DNA of 64,000 nt from Macrotis lagotis. Lineage: Eukaryota; Chordata; Mammalia; Peramelemorphia; Peramelidae. The position numbers and the translations under genes were made by a program. Below are positions 22,040-34,255 of this stretch, piece after piece. How positions within the stretch are numbered: the stretch's first letter is position 1; the number at the start of each line of letters is the position of its first letter. The stretch covers positions 566,279,237 through 566,343,236 of the forward strand of contig NC_133666.1 of NCBI RefSeq assembly GCF_037893015.1, read 5' to 3'. A model generated the notes under the pieces. That model searched no databases and was not told the origin of the DNA. It saw only the letters and a program-made list of their open reading frames with translations.

Positions 22040-25000
22040 ACTAGTACTTGATGTGAGGGCTACCAAGTCCTTTCCATGGTTGCTTTCCATGTTTGAATGT
22101 TTGATGTCCACCTGAGCCACCCAACACTCACCTGTGCTCCAAGAAGCTGTAGCATGTACAGTGGCCACACCCTGGTAAACCCTTTTGGCCAGTGGGCTGA
22201 ACCAGGTTGAGGGTAACCAAAGGAGTCTCCAACTTATAAGTGAATAGTGGGGGTTGTCTAGCCCAAGCATGTGAAGTCTTCCAATGGATAGAGAACAATT
22301 AATTCCAAAGACTATGAAGACAACTAAAGCAGGTGCTATGGAGTGCTTAGAACTTGGTTAGAAATGGAAGACATCAAGGTCATCCACTGCATCCAGAGTC
22401 ATCACCAGTTATCTTGTCTCTGTCTTGCTATGCTGGGTCGTAATGACTTTGGAAGAGAGAGTGAAGCAATTCTACCTCACTTAAACCCCAATGTATGCAT
22501 GTAGCAAAAGACATTACTCATAACCATTCCTCAGAATTCTGTGGTGGCAAGCAAGTGATGAAATAGCAGGTATGGTTACTCTGGGAGCTATAGTCACAAC
22601 CTTGAACACGGGCGGCCCCATCGTAGGCTCATTTCTCCATTGAAAGCAGCAGTGGGATTTGGCAGCCCCCTGACTGACTGAGTAGCTCTTTTAAGGATTA
22701 CACTGCTTACCTCCTTATGCTAGCAGGGATCTAGAAAAGGTGCCCTAAAAATTGTCTGCTTACCCAACCCTGGCCCAATAACCACAGCTGGGGTTGGTTT
22801 TGCAAACAAAACTAATCTAGTCAACAGTCTTGAATGCCTACCAAAAGGAATGAATGACCTGCTCATAACAATGAGATAGCCACTTCCAGGAAAATGCTAT
22901 GCCATTATCATCAGTGCCTGTGCTCCCAGCATCACAAACAGATGAAATCAAAGAAAAATTTTATGAAGACCTGGAAACCCTTATTATCAATGTACTAAAA
23001 CAGGACAAGCTTATAGTTCTGAATAACTTTAATGCTAGAGTAAGCACAGATTACTAGACATAGTGGAGAGTTTTGGGGAGGAATGGAATTGGAAACAACA
23101 ACCACAATTGGTCACCTTCTACTGAAGACTTACAAAACACATGACTTTTCTCATCACAAACATTGTCTGCTGTTTACCTAAATGCAATAAAACTTCCTGA
23201 ATGCACCCTCATAGCAAACATTGGCATCTATTAGACTATGTGATTGTAAGAAGAGACAGACAGGATGTGAGAGTGACAAAAGCAATGTGTGGACTCATCA
23301 TAGATTCATCTTCTCTAAGTTAAATATTTATATTCAACCAAAGTGGTGGCCCCAAAGCAAAATGAAGACTAGTAGACTTAATGTCAACAGTTTGTTGCTA
23401 ACTTGGAGGAAAAACTGAGCCAACACACAGTTGGCAACCAGTGGAACAGAAAAGGAGTGGGCAGCTTACAGGGATCTGGTGTATAGCACTACATTTACTT
23501 ATCTGAGTCAGTACATTTGCAAACACCAAGACTGGTTTGACAAAAATGATGGAGAAATATAGAAGCTTCTAAATGAAAAACGAGAACTCCACAGGGTTTA
23601 CCAGCAGGATAATTTATTCATTACTGAGAAGGCAGCATTTAATTCCATCAAATGTAAGGTTCAAGTGAAGCTTAGAGTGATGCAGGACTCTTGACTCAGT
23701 AAGAAGGCAGATGAAATTCAATTTTATGAAGACAGTAACAAACCAAAATGCTTTTATGATGCCCTGAAGGCTATTTATGGGCAAAAGTCAAATGGTGCAT
23801 CTCAACTATTCAGTGCTGATGGATCTACATTGATCAATGACAGGGACATGTTCCTAGAGAGATGGACTGAACACTTCCATAGTGTCCTTAACAGACCATT
23901 ATCACTCAATGCAGAAGCCATTGACTATTTACTTCAAGTTGAAGTCAATGAGCCCCTAGCTGAAGTTCCAACTGAAGAAGAGGTTTTGAATGACATTAGC
24001 CTCCTTTCAAGCACCTGGAGATGATCTATTCCAGTTTAGATCTACAAGGTGGGGGGGGGGGTCCATTGCTCAAACCAAAAACTGACTGAAATTTTCCAGG
24101 TTATCCTGAAGAAGTTATCTCCCAAGAATTCAAGGATGCCTCCATCATCCATCTTTATAAAGGTCAAGGGAATTGATTGTCCTGTGACAATCACAGGGGT
24201 ATTTCTCTTTTAGGCATTGCTGGTAAGATTCTTGCCAGAGTCCTTCTCAATAGGCTGATCCTTCCCCTGGAAAATGATCACCTTCCTGAGAGCCAAGGTG
24301 TATTCAGAAAGAGTTGAGGAATAGTTGATATGGTATCTGATACCTGACAACTCCAGTAAAAATGCCAGGAACAGAAAAGAAGTCTGTATACAACATTTGT
24401 AGATCTGACCAAGGCCTTTGACACCATCAGTCATGAAGGTTTATGGAAAAATATGTCAAAATTTGGTTGCCCAGAGAAGATCATCAGTATTGTATGCCAG
24501 CCTCATGATGGTATGGAAGCCCAGGTTCTGGATAATGGATGATGCTCTCCAGATTTCTCAGTCACCAGTGGAGTAAAGGATACCAAGTGTCCTTGTTTCC
24601 ATACTTTTTAGCATGATGTTTTTCAACCATGTTATCAAATGCCTTCAATGAGAATGAACATGGCCTCAAGGTCAGTTACTGCGTTGATGGCAAAACCTTC
24701 AATTTGAAAAGATTACAAGCCAAGACCAAAGTGGCGGGAGTGGTGGTGCATGATCTTCTGTTTGCAGATGATTGTGCACTCAATGCAGCCTATGAAGCTG
24801 AGATGCCACAAAGTATCTATGGATTCTCTGCTGCTATCCTAATTTTAGTGTAACAATTAACAAGAAAAGCAAAGTTTTCAGCCAGCACCACACTATTCAT
24901 GTGTGAAGTTTTGAGTACTGTTGACAAATTCGCTTACCTTGGCAATGTCCTTTCCAAGGAGGTACACAATGACAATGAGGTTGACACATGCATCACCAGA

Positions 25001-25765
25001 GCTAGTTCACTATTTGGGAAGATCTGAAAGAAAGCATAGGAGAGAAGAGGTATTGGACTGACTACCAAACTGAAGGTCTACAGAATGTGTACAAATGTAC
25101 ATTGTACCCATGTGCTCACTTCGTTGCTATATGGCTGTGAAATATGGACAGTCTACCAGCACCATGTCAGGAAACCGAATCACTTCCATTTAAATTGTCT
25201 TAGGAAGATTCTGAAGATCACCTGGCAGGAGAACACATCAGACACTGAGGTCCTTTCTTGAGCTAAAGTGCCTAGTGTTCCAACATTACTACAGAGAGTG
25301 CAACTATGATGGGTTGGACAGGTTAGAATAGCAGATGTATGATGCCAAAAAAATCTATTTTATGGATAATTCACACACAGGGCAAGCTCTTACAAGGGGG
25401 TCAGAAGAAGCAATATGATACACCCTAAAGTTCTCAATGAAGAACTTTAGAATTGATTGGACAGCATGAGAGACATAGACACAGGACTGCTCAGCATAGT
25501 GTGCCCTCATCAGTGAGGATGCTGCACTCTATGAGGAAGGCAGAATTGAAGCAGCTCAAAGGAAACATAACATCTGTAAGTTTAGAGTACCCACCCCAGG
25601 TGTTCACATGGACTATTTAAATATGCCTAACCTGTGTAGAACATTTTGAGCTTGAATTGGTCTGATCAGTCATAGTAGGACACACTGAAATTTGTCTCAA
25701 ACATAGTGATGTCATTTTGGTCTTCTTCCATTACAAAGGACTTGAAACAACCAACCAACAGACCA
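22040..25765 (+). mobile_element. Near full-length RTE/BovB-like LINE, inactive
   Basis: The 5' leader (about 22040-22800) includes 'CCAGGTTGAGGGTAACCAAA' and 'CAAGCATGTGAAGTCTTCC', which I recognise as RTE. Endonuclease pieces follow about 22840-23420 (LDYVIV... type: 'CTATTAGACTATGTGATTGT', KLNIYIQPKWWPQSKMKTS). The linker and RT are spread over 23440-24860: 23830-24024 (DRDMFLERWTEHFHSVLNRP), ITGVFLF-like text near 24190, TKAFD near 24410, and LLFADDC with FADD at 24761-24772. The C-terminal part runs to about 25560 and the family 3' end to 25765. Frames shift repeatedly, once at an 11-G run (24051-24061). It is the best RTE reference in the window; the copies at 12695, 33824, 39196 and 45671 align with parts of it. 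Confidence 0.88.
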
Positions 25766-25769
25766 ATCA

Positions 25770-26470
25770 ACTACTTTGCTGCAGCAATGATTTCTTTCAT
25801 TTTGTTCATCCTAAAATATTTTCATTATTTTCAGAATTGTTCCTTTTAGTCAAATGTCCAAGCCTGACCTGCACATCATTTCACTATCTTTAATCTATAT
25901 TTAGCAATTCATTCTCTGCAACAATCTATTATCTTAAATGGAATAAAACTTGCTTCATGGCAGCATGCTGCATTCATAAAATATTTTCTATTGCTACTAT
26001 TTTATTTCAAAATAAACTACATACTGTTTTAATCATGGGTCTGCAGAGAAGAATTATTGTAATTTTTCTGGTATTCTTTTGATTTTTCCTCCTGATATAG
26101 AAATGACCAAATATTCTTACTATGATGAGGGAAAAACATTGTTTTTTTCCTCACTTAGTGTCTGTATGCTCTGACTTTAAAAAAAGGTTTTGATGACTTT
26201 ATTTAATTCAAACAACCTTTATTAAATTCCCAATAAGTGGAAAGGGCATTGTTAGAAATAAAAAAAACTAAGATGATAGAGATTCTCCAAATTCTTGATC
26301 TCACAAAACTGAAAATTTGGTGTGTATATATAGGTGGGGGGTGAGGAACCTGAACAAATAACTGTAATGTTTTGGAATCTAATTTTCTCTGAAATATTAG
26401 TTTGGTAAGGGAAACTTCAAGAGGAAGCAATCACTTCTTTTTGAGATAATCAGGAAATAATTTATGGAGT
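25770..26470. other. AT-rich spacer, no gene seen
   Basis: Unassigned sequence; no exon or RNA signature. Confidence 0.45.
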
Positions 26471-26479
26471 CATCTGTGC

Positions 26480-27560
26480 TTGAACATGTCCCATTGAAGA
26501 ACAGAAAGAATTTCAATAAACTAAGATGTCAGGAGAGTCCATTTAAAGTTTGGTGAATAGCATGCTCAAATGTACAAAAGATATGATAAGGGAAGAGTGA
26601 GTCACAGAGCTGAGGTAAAATATAGAGAAAGTGAAGTGTAACCATGTGAAATAATTTTAGAAAGATAGGTTGGAATCAGATTGTAGAGCACCTTGAATGT
26701 CAGGTCAAGGTATATACATACATACATATATATATATTTATATATATATAATATAATATATATATTTATATATATATATTATATTATATATATATAAATA
26801 TATATATATGTATGTATATATATAATTTTTATAAATCAAAGAAAATCTCAGTGATAAAGTGCAAGATCTTTCATGGTCTTACTCTAGGTAAGGATTACCA
26901 TTCTTCCCTTCCAAGTTTTCTTAATAATTGACATAATCACCATCTCCTGAGCTGAGTACAAAAAGGCATGTTGGCTGTCCTAAATGGTTAGCCTCCAACA
27001 TCAGCACTCATTGAACTCCTGGGAATGTTACCTAGGAATGTTCCAGATTTCTCAATTTGCTATTCTTTAGCTCTTTGTATTCCCATGTCTCTTTATTCTC
27101 TGCTTGTATAGTATAGTGAAATAAGTAATAATAGTAGAACCAGAAGACCTAGGTAATACTCTAACTCTGTTCCCTACTATTTATGGCCTAAAACAAGTCA
27201 CTTGCTTTTAAAGTCCTTATTTTAGAATCTCTAAAATGCAAACATTGGGTTGGATGACTTTTTAGGTGATAAGATTATAGATCTGGAGCTACAAGGAAAC
27301 ATAGAGGTTTATGTTTATGAAATGAAAACCCATTAAAATCTTTTGATCCGAGGAGCACTGTGACCAGATCTGCTTTAGGAAGACTAATTTGGTGGTCTGG
27401 AACTTATTGAATTGTAATTGCTAATGGACAAAATGGAATTATAGGACTATTGTTCAGGGAAGAGATAAGGCAATTTAGAGTTTGAAGTCATTTGTATAGT
27501 TGAAGTCTTGGACATGACTGAGATCATCAGGAGACTAAAATAGAGGATAGATGCCAAAGG
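26480..27560 (+). repeat. Ancient L3/CR1-like repeat, split
   Basis: 26490-26708 ('AATAGCATGCTCAAATGTAC', 'GATAGGTTGGAATCAGATTG', 'GAGCACCTTGAATGTC') and 27300-27560 ('AGGAGCACTGTGACCAGATC', 'TGCTTTAGGAAGACTAATTT') are consecutive parts of one old repeat; compare 42550-42960. About 590 bases separate them, including the AT palindrome and a MIR-like piece at 27105-27280. Confidence 0.5.
26711..26826. repeat. AT-rich palindrome
   Basis: Two arms of about 50 bases, nearly exact reverse complements. The left arm holds TACATACATACATATATA, ATTTATATATATATAATATAA; the right arm mirrors it and ends ATATATGTATGTATATA. Could extrude a cruciform or hairpin. Confidence 0.85.
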
Positions 27561-27564
27561 ACAG

Positions 27565-28499
27565 GAGACTCCCAAGAAAGAAAGAGAATGAAATAAATCT
27601 GTCAGAAAATTAAGGTACAATTTTTTTAAAGAGTGCTATCGCTGTAATCAGATCTAGAATAGACATTATACACCAACCAGTAAGATCATCTCATTTTTAA
27701 AAACAAGAAAAATGAACCTTATAGAAAGAAGATAACAAAGCAATAGAAAGGGGAAACTCAAAGAACAGAGAAATAAGAAATGAAGTTCATTGTTATGTAT
27801 ATGGAAGTACAAAGGAATCAGGGGCTTGAGAAAGAGAAATTTGAAGCAGCTGCCATGAGAACATGTTAGGGAGAGGGTAAGAGTTGAATAAAAGGATTGA
27901 TATAGAGCAGAGAGTACTTTGTGGAGTAAGGGAGCATGAAGAAGATCAAATCAGTTTGATTTTATTTGAGCTCAGGAATTGAAATTCTAGTTGGTGTGGG
28001 GTTTCTCTGGCTTTAGAATTTGCTTAGCCTAAGGTAAGATAGTCGGGGGGTTAAGACTTTTAAGTATAGCAGAGGCTGGACTGGAGTACTCTTTTTGGAG
28101 CTGGGTATGCACTCAAACCCTTGCATACTTAGGTCTACTGCTAGAGAACATGGAATATCAATTAAAGATGGCCCCTTGTGCACTAGGACTAAAATTGTAT
28201 CTCTGAGTTTTAGTAGCTGCACTAAGAGGTTTTTAAGGGGAAATAAGAAGGAAAGAGTTTTACTTTTCTTTCTCTTCTCTTTTGGATTTGTTCCTTGGAA
28301 CTCTGATAGATTTCCCTTGGGTTTTTATAGTAGTGTGATTTCTTTCTTTCACCTCATCTCCACTAACAGACTTGCATCTGGAGTCACGGAGAACTGCAAC
28401 AAAGACAAGAAAATAGTTAAGATGTGCTTGTCTGAGTGAGTATGAGAATGGACCTTAGCCCTTGACTCCCTCTACACTTCTGTTTCTTGAATAGTGATC
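27565..28499. other. Spacer, no gene seen
   Basis: Purine-rich then mixed sequence, no recognised repeat. The open stretch 28095-28439 has no motif and is not called. Confidence 0.4.
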
Positions 28500-29145
28500 T
28501 TGAAAAAATGAATGCCAACCAGTAGGGGGTGCTGGTTGCTTTGTTTGAGCTCTAGGCCTGGAGGCCTCCTAAGGCCTGAGTTGACCTTGAATAATGGGCT
28601 GGGCCCTGAGGAAGGGAGTTAATTTCCCTTTCAGCTGAGTGAGCTCTGCTGCTCACTCCTAAGCCTGGGGGTAGGGGTGGTAGGTGGCTTATTACTGTGT
28701 TTGTTCTTGGAAGAGGACTCCACTGAAAGTGTGGAGCTTAAGTCCTGCATCCAGCAGGTAGATGTCCAGCCCTGCTCTGCAACTCTATGCTGGAACTCAC
28801 CCTCCATCCTGTCTAGGACTCACCAGACCTCCACTCTCCCAGTCAAAGATTCTGCATCTAAAATTGGTCCTCAGACCCACCACTCACCAAAGCCTCTGAG
28901 GCTAAGACTGGTCTTCTTGCTTCACCCTGCCCCTGCTGACTCTCTGCTTTCTACTCTCATCTCCTGGTTCACCCGTAGTCACTTGAGACAGAACTTTTGG
29001 TAGATGTTCTTCTCCTGACTTCTTTTTCTGCGTTCTGTTCATTAAATTTCTAAGAGGTTTCTTTCATGTTGTTTTTCTTGGGAAACAAGGAAACCTTAGC
29101 ACAGTGCCTGTCTTCTCTCTGCCATCTTGGCCAGAAGTCAGATAG
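28500..29145 (-). mobile_element. Isolated L1 5' UTR fragment
   Basis: Matches the 5' ends of the two long L1s. Its right end 'TCTCTGCCATCTTGGCCAGAAGTC' equals that of the minus-strand L1 at 62935-62956. Inner blocks 'CCAACCAGTAGGGGGTGCTG' and 'TTGGTAGATGTTCTTCTCCT' also match. No ORF1, ORF2 or 3' end follows. L1 copies normally keep the 3' end, so this is a deletion product or a 5'-only transcript copy. Confidence 0.75.
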
Positions 29146-30785
29146 TTTCTTTTTTAAACATAAGGTAGTAACCTTTTCCTATCAAAGGCCTTCCCTCCCT
29201 TAAGAAGCCTCTTGATGGCATGAAATCTACTCACAAACTTTGCAATTTAAAAACTTTCAAATGGTATAAAGGGGATAAGCTCAGGTCTCAACTTCATTAA
29301 TTACTTAAAATTAGACCTTTTTTAAAGCAATTAAATTCAAAACCCAAACTAAAAGGAGTAACATTTAACCCAGGTAACTGTAACTATTTCAGATCTGAAT
29401 TACATACACATGCAGACACAGGCACAACCATGCAGAAACAACTCTTTTGTATAAATGTTTCAAATTTACCAAGATGAGATTGTTGGACACCCTGACTGGT
29501 ACCAGATCTCAGAATACAGAAACATTTTTCCACCTCTCCACAGTAGTAGAAAGATATGAAAACGTCCCATTGATATTTAAATACACACATGCACACATAT
29601 ATATTTATATTTTATATATAGCTATATATTTTGAATGTACCAATTGAGACCAGCTGAAAAATAAGTTTTAGAACCAATAAGAATTTCTTGCGGAACCACA
29701 TACATATTCATTAAGATTTTGAAGTAGCCAACCAATAGTTAAAATTGAATGCATTCTTAAATAATTTTATAAAGTTCAAATCCAGTTCCTGCATTACAGA
29801 AATATTAGCTATTAACTGAAACTTAATTAAAAGATGAAATTTGAATTTCCTAGTCCCAGAAAAAGTTATCTTTTCTTTTTTTCTTAACTAATTGACCACT
29901 AGGCTTCTTAATCAATCTGGCCATTTCCCCTTCCCCTTCCAAGGGTGGGACTTTCTCAGCCCAGCTACATGGGGCTTGGAATTGATAATCACATGTAGCC
30001 TAAGGAAAACGTGGTCCCTGCCCAATCCTCCTCCCCAAACCAGGAAGAAGACATGGTGGTTCCCTTAAACAATGGGGTTAAAACAAGTTTTGGGGAGATC
30101 TTACCCTTCCTGCAGTGAAGCATGCATTACATCAAGACTAAGTTTGAGTTTCAAAGTTCTAAAAGGGAAGATCTCCCTTCTCCCTCCCCCCTCCTCTTGC
30201 AGATGGTGGGGGTGACTGAGAATGGGAGATAACATTTTAAAGAGAAAGAGAAAGAGTTTCACCCAAAGATCATTTCCAGGAGCTCAGGTGTTTTGCCATT
30301 GTCAAATCTAATTCCTTCCAAGGGGAAAGCACACAGCTGGGGGGCGGGGCAGAAGGGGGGAGTCTTTGGTACTAAAATTTTCCCATTTTTAAATTTTCCT
30401 AAACTTCTAGATAGGCAACACATCAATTGCACATATGCCAAATGTCCTTCCTTAACAACCCTCACTCCATAGTTTAGTATGGATCAAACACCTCTGAGCT
30501 GCCAACACCAGTCAGGCCCACATAAGGGCAGTTGAAAACAACACAGGGCAGGCCCACCCAAGGGCTACTGTGAAAAACCACATGGGATCAGCATTTGAGC
30601 CATATCAGACACCACACATTAGCTGACTCCCCATAAAACTCAAACTTTTTCAATTTTCCTGAAAAAGGGAAATGCAGAAGGAGGTCCAATAATTTTCCTA
30701 CTTTTCTAAAAATCTAGAATCAAAAAAAGGGGTGTGTTTCTTACCTATGGAGCTTGATCCAGTTGGATTTCATCCTTGCTGGCTT
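29146..30785. other. Unassigned stretch with GC-richer island
   Basis: 29920-30370 is richer in G/C than its surroundings and holds GGGGCGGGGC (30340-30350). 30505-30590 has two related copies of 'CAGGCCCAC(A/C)(T/C)AAGGGC'. A TATA-like TATAAAGGGG lies near 29266. It adjoins the LTR that starts at 30790 and could be internal provirus sequence of that element on the minus strand; no gag/pol motif was readable. Confidence 0.35.
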
Positions 30786-30789
30786 ACCA

Positions 30790-31766
30790 TGTAGCCACTG
30801 GTTTCTTGAATTTGGTTCTGCCTATGAGGAATCATTATTCAGGCTCAGGACAGCAAGAGTGGAAATAAAACAAAAATTTATTAAAGAAGTACAACACATA
30901 AGAAAAATGGTAGGTAAAGGAAGAAAGTGACAAAAGAGTAATCAAGCTGAGCTGACTGAGCCAGCAAGTCAGCAAAGACTGGCTGTTTTGAGCAGAGTTT
31001 AACCCAGATTTTTATGTCTTTGACCCTCATGCAGAGGGCAAATGGTGAACTCCCTTCCCATTCTTATAGGACTTGGAATTAGGCAGAAGGTGAAGCTTAA
31101 GGAGATCAGTATACAAATTTTATGTTAAACAATGAATCAATGGGAGTTGATCCACATTTCAAGAGTAGGGAGACCTGGGAGACCTCCACCCAATTTAATA
31201 AGATTTTAACAGTCCTTTAAGATTAAAGATTTAGTTTCTGCTACATTCATAGTTGTCTATAACTTTTCCACAGTAGTCAATTTACATCTCAAGAGTAGGT
31301 GGTAGTCAATTTACATCTCCACCCAATTTCTACATTCATAATTCTCCACATCTTTTCTCTGCATCAGCTCCACATGGTGCTCCAGAAGCCTAAGTTGGGA
31401 GCACATGGCCTAAGAAAGAATGAGAGAATGTCATTCTGCAGGGTAAGTACACTTAAAGTATGTCCAGTGTGTTGTAGTAGTGTATCTTGGCACTTAGGGG
31501 GTGGGCTAGCACCTGGGTCAGGTATCTTCCAATGGCAAGCTACGTACTGGTCAACCCTGTCCCAAGATGATTATCTTTAAATTAAACCAGAAGCTGGGTG
31601 AAGGGGAAATGAGGAGAGGGTACAAATTTTATATTTAGCATGACATAATAGGGGTAAGTTTACATCTCAGGAGCAGCTTTCTGCAATTAATAAAATTTAG
31701 CAGTATAAAAGATTGCAGAATTTGTTTCTAATTATAAATTTCCTGTATTCATAGTTTGCTGCATCA
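30790..31766 (-). mobile_element. Solo LTR of an endogenous retrovirus (probable)
   Basis: Shares its layout with the LTR at 48708-49461. On the minus strand it starts TGATGCAGCAAACTATGAAT and ends ...GGCTACA. A polyadenylation signal AATAAA (complement of 30877-30882) lies about 90 bases from its end, as in the other copy. TTACC occurs on both sides (30784-30788 and 31767-31771), separated from the left TG by one base, a likely 4-5 base target duplication. The upstream part has repeated modules of 'TTTACATCTCAAGAGTAG' (31140, 31277, 31306, 31660). Non-coding; no viral gene readable beside it. Confidence 0.6.
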
Positions 31767-31769
31767 TTA

Positions 31770-32690
31770 CCTGTGAATCCAAGGATCTCCTAAGGCTGGG
31801 GGTGGAGAAGAATATATTTTTGAAGTAGCCAGTGTTTCTCTCCTCATTTGGACTCATCTTTTTCTCCTACAACTTCTTGCTTCCTTGTTAAGATTTTCTC
31901 AATCATTTTCTTTCCAGTATACTTCCTACCTCATTCTCTTTCTTTGAAGACAACCTTTGGAAGAGAGAAAGGGGAAGTCAAATGCATTCTATCTTCTTTT
32001 TTTGAAAGATCTCTTATTCATTTCTTCTTTATCAGGAACATAGTATCTCCCTTATATAAATAAAGTATCTTCATTTTTCTTTACCTTGGTCAATTGTTTT
32101 CATAGCAATACAATTATATTTACAAAGCATTTTCATAAGAATGCACGAGATATTGAGCAATCAGCTGAAAATAAGTAGGGCAAGAAGGTGGGTTCCCTTT
32201 CTCTAGAGGAGCTCCCAATTGGTTTCCCTTGTAACTGAATTCTTTTCCTTCCCTTTCCTAACTTATTCTACCCTCATATTTATGCTGCCCAGGGAGGATA
32301 ACACTATTTAAAGCAGTTCTTTCCAAAATATTTCCATTGTTTCTAACAATTTTACTTTTTCCTATTCATATTTCACAGCTGGGCCTCACTTTCCCCCTTC
32401 TGCACAAAGATGAGAAATTAAGCCACAAGAATTATGAGCCAATGAGTACTTTCTGAGTGGCTGTTCCATCCATGACTGTGGGCAGAGATCCAAAACTGAA
32501 ACTACTATGTCCTAGCATTCTCCTGCCTCAACTGCTATACAACGTGAAGCCTGTGTTGATTTCTGTTCAAACAAACATTTCTGAAGTGTGAAGTTGTTGT
32601 ACAACTAAGGTCACAATTCCTACTGTGTCTATACCATAATGAAAAGAAGCTTCTGGGGCAAGACCTAGAGAACATACGAATAGTATCCTA
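31770..32690. other. Spacer, no gene seen
   Basis: Pyrimidine-biased (31850-32000) then mixed; no repeat recognised. Confidence 0.45.
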
Positions 32691-32775
32691 TCAGGTGGCA
32701 TATATAAATTTTTAAGTTACAAAATTTCTTTCCTCTCTCCCTTCCCACCCTCCTCCCCTCAACAGGCTAATAATC
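32690..32775 (-). mobile_element. Short second L1 3' UTR fragment
   Basis: 'AAATTTCTTTCCTCTCTCCC' and 'CCACCCTCCTCCCCTCAACA' repeat the G-rich 3' UTR tract of the neighbouring L1 on the same strand, 130 bases away. Either a second insertion or a local duplication. Confidence 0.6.
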
Positions 32776-32779
32776 TTCA

Positions 32780-33824
32780 TTTTTAAAAAAAATGTTTTTA
32801 TTTTTTTATCCATATGCATACGCATATTTTTAAATTATGAAATTTCCTTCCATCCTCCCTTCCCACACTTCTGCCCTCAGTGATGAACAGTCAGGTTAGC
32901 ACTGTATATATATATTTTTGATAACCATGTTTCTATTTGGTATGAGGGAACATACATATTTTTGATTAGCCATTTTTGGTATGAAGAATTAGGAATAAGA
33001 GAAAGGGATATGTAAGAGATATGTAAGATTTTTATAGTGTTCTTCATATTCTGAAAGTTTTGTTTTTGTTGTTGTTCCTCTGGATGGGGATTACCTTGTC
33101 CATATCCATTTAATATGGTTGTCCTAGCTCTCTGAACTATGGAGAGTGGCTGATGAGAGGATCATCTCACAATGCTGTTGTTAGTGTGTACATTGTTCCC
33201 TTGGTATTGTTCTCTTTGCTCAGCATCAGATCCTGTAATTCATTCTATGCTTCTCTAGAGTATGACCATTTGTAGTTCATACAATACAGTAATATTCCAT
33301 AGTATTCACGTACCATAGTATTGTTTAGCCATTCCCCAATTGATGGGCATCTCCTCAATTTCCAATTCTTTACCACTACAAAAAGCATTGCTATGAATAT
33401 TTTGGAACATGTGGAACTTTTCCCAGTTTTTATGATTTCTTCTGGATATAAGCCTAGAATTGGAATTGCTGGATCAAAGGGTATGAACAATTTTGTTACT
33501 CTTTGGGCATAGTTCCATATTGATCTCCAGAATGGTTGGATTTGTTCACAACTTCATCAAAAATGCATCAATGTTCCAATCCTCCTACAACCTCTCCGAC
33601 ATCCATCATTTTCCCTTTTTCTCATCTTAGCCAATCTGATAGGTGTGAGGTGATACCTCAGAGTTTTTTTTTTAATTTTCATTTCTCTAATTAATAATGA
33701 TTTGGAACATTTTCTCATAGGATTATATATAGTTTTAATTTCTTCATTTGAAAATTATTCATATACTTTGACCATCTATCAATTAGGGAATGACTTGGAA
33801 CCTTATAAATTCAATGTAATTATT
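32780..33824 (-). mobile_element. 5'-truncated L1 (second lineage)
   Basis: Minus-strand 3' end of L1. The C-terminal ORF2 text reads FIPFDPAIPILGLYPEEIIK and FIAMLFVVVKNWKLRRCPSI at 33245-33490. The 3' UTR is of the type at 20183-21392 ('ATATCCATTTAATATGGTTG' replaced block, 'CCCTCAGTGATGAACAGTCA'). The 5' truncation point abuts an RTE piece at 33824. Confidence 0.85.
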
Positions 33825-34253
33825 CAGAATGCTCTATCACAATTTGGACACAAAAGTCCAGGTGAACACCTGGGGTGGTTACTCTGAACTTATATATGTC
33901 ACATTTCCTTTGAGTTGCTTCCATTCTGCTTTTCTCATAGAGTGCAGGACCCTCACTGAGGAGGGCATACCATGCTGGGTGGTCCTGTGCTGGTGACTCC
34001 CATGATATACAATCAATTCTTATCTTTTTTTTGACAAGGCAATGGAGCTAAGTGACTTGCCCAAGGTCACACAACTTAGTAAGTATTAAGTGTCTGAGGT
34101 CATGTTTGAACTCATGTTCTCCTGACTCCAAGGCCAATGCTCTATCCATTATGCTACCTAGCTGCCTCATGTACAATCAATTATAAAGTTTTTAAGAGAG
34201 AACTTTAGGGTGTCCTGGTATTGCTTCTTCTAACACCCTTTTGAGCACTTACC
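33824..34253 (-). mobile_element. RTE 3' segment, minus strand, with SINE inside
   Basis: Reverse complement of 25385 to about 25650 of the long RTE: 'CCAGGTGAACACCTGGGGTG', 'CATAGAGTGCAGGACCCTCA', and after the SINE 'GAACTTTAGGGTGTCCTGGT'. The last ~110 bases of the RTE are missing where the L1 begins. Confidence 0.8.
34019..34171 (-). mobile_element. tRNA-derived SINE inside the RTE
   Basis: Poly-T then 'GACAAGGCAATGGAGCTAAG' and '...GCTACCTAGCTGCCTC'. TSD TACAATCAATT at 34008-34018 and 34172-34182 (11 bases, perfect). Confidence 0.9.
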
Positions 34254-34255
34254 TC

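Noticed and set aside
24051..24061. Run of 11 G as a programmed frameshift site in the RTE
   Set aside because: The element is broken at many other points, so this is more simply decay or a homopolymer error.
28677..29003. 108-codon plus-strand frame
   Set aside because: Antisense of the L1 5' UTR, with no known product.
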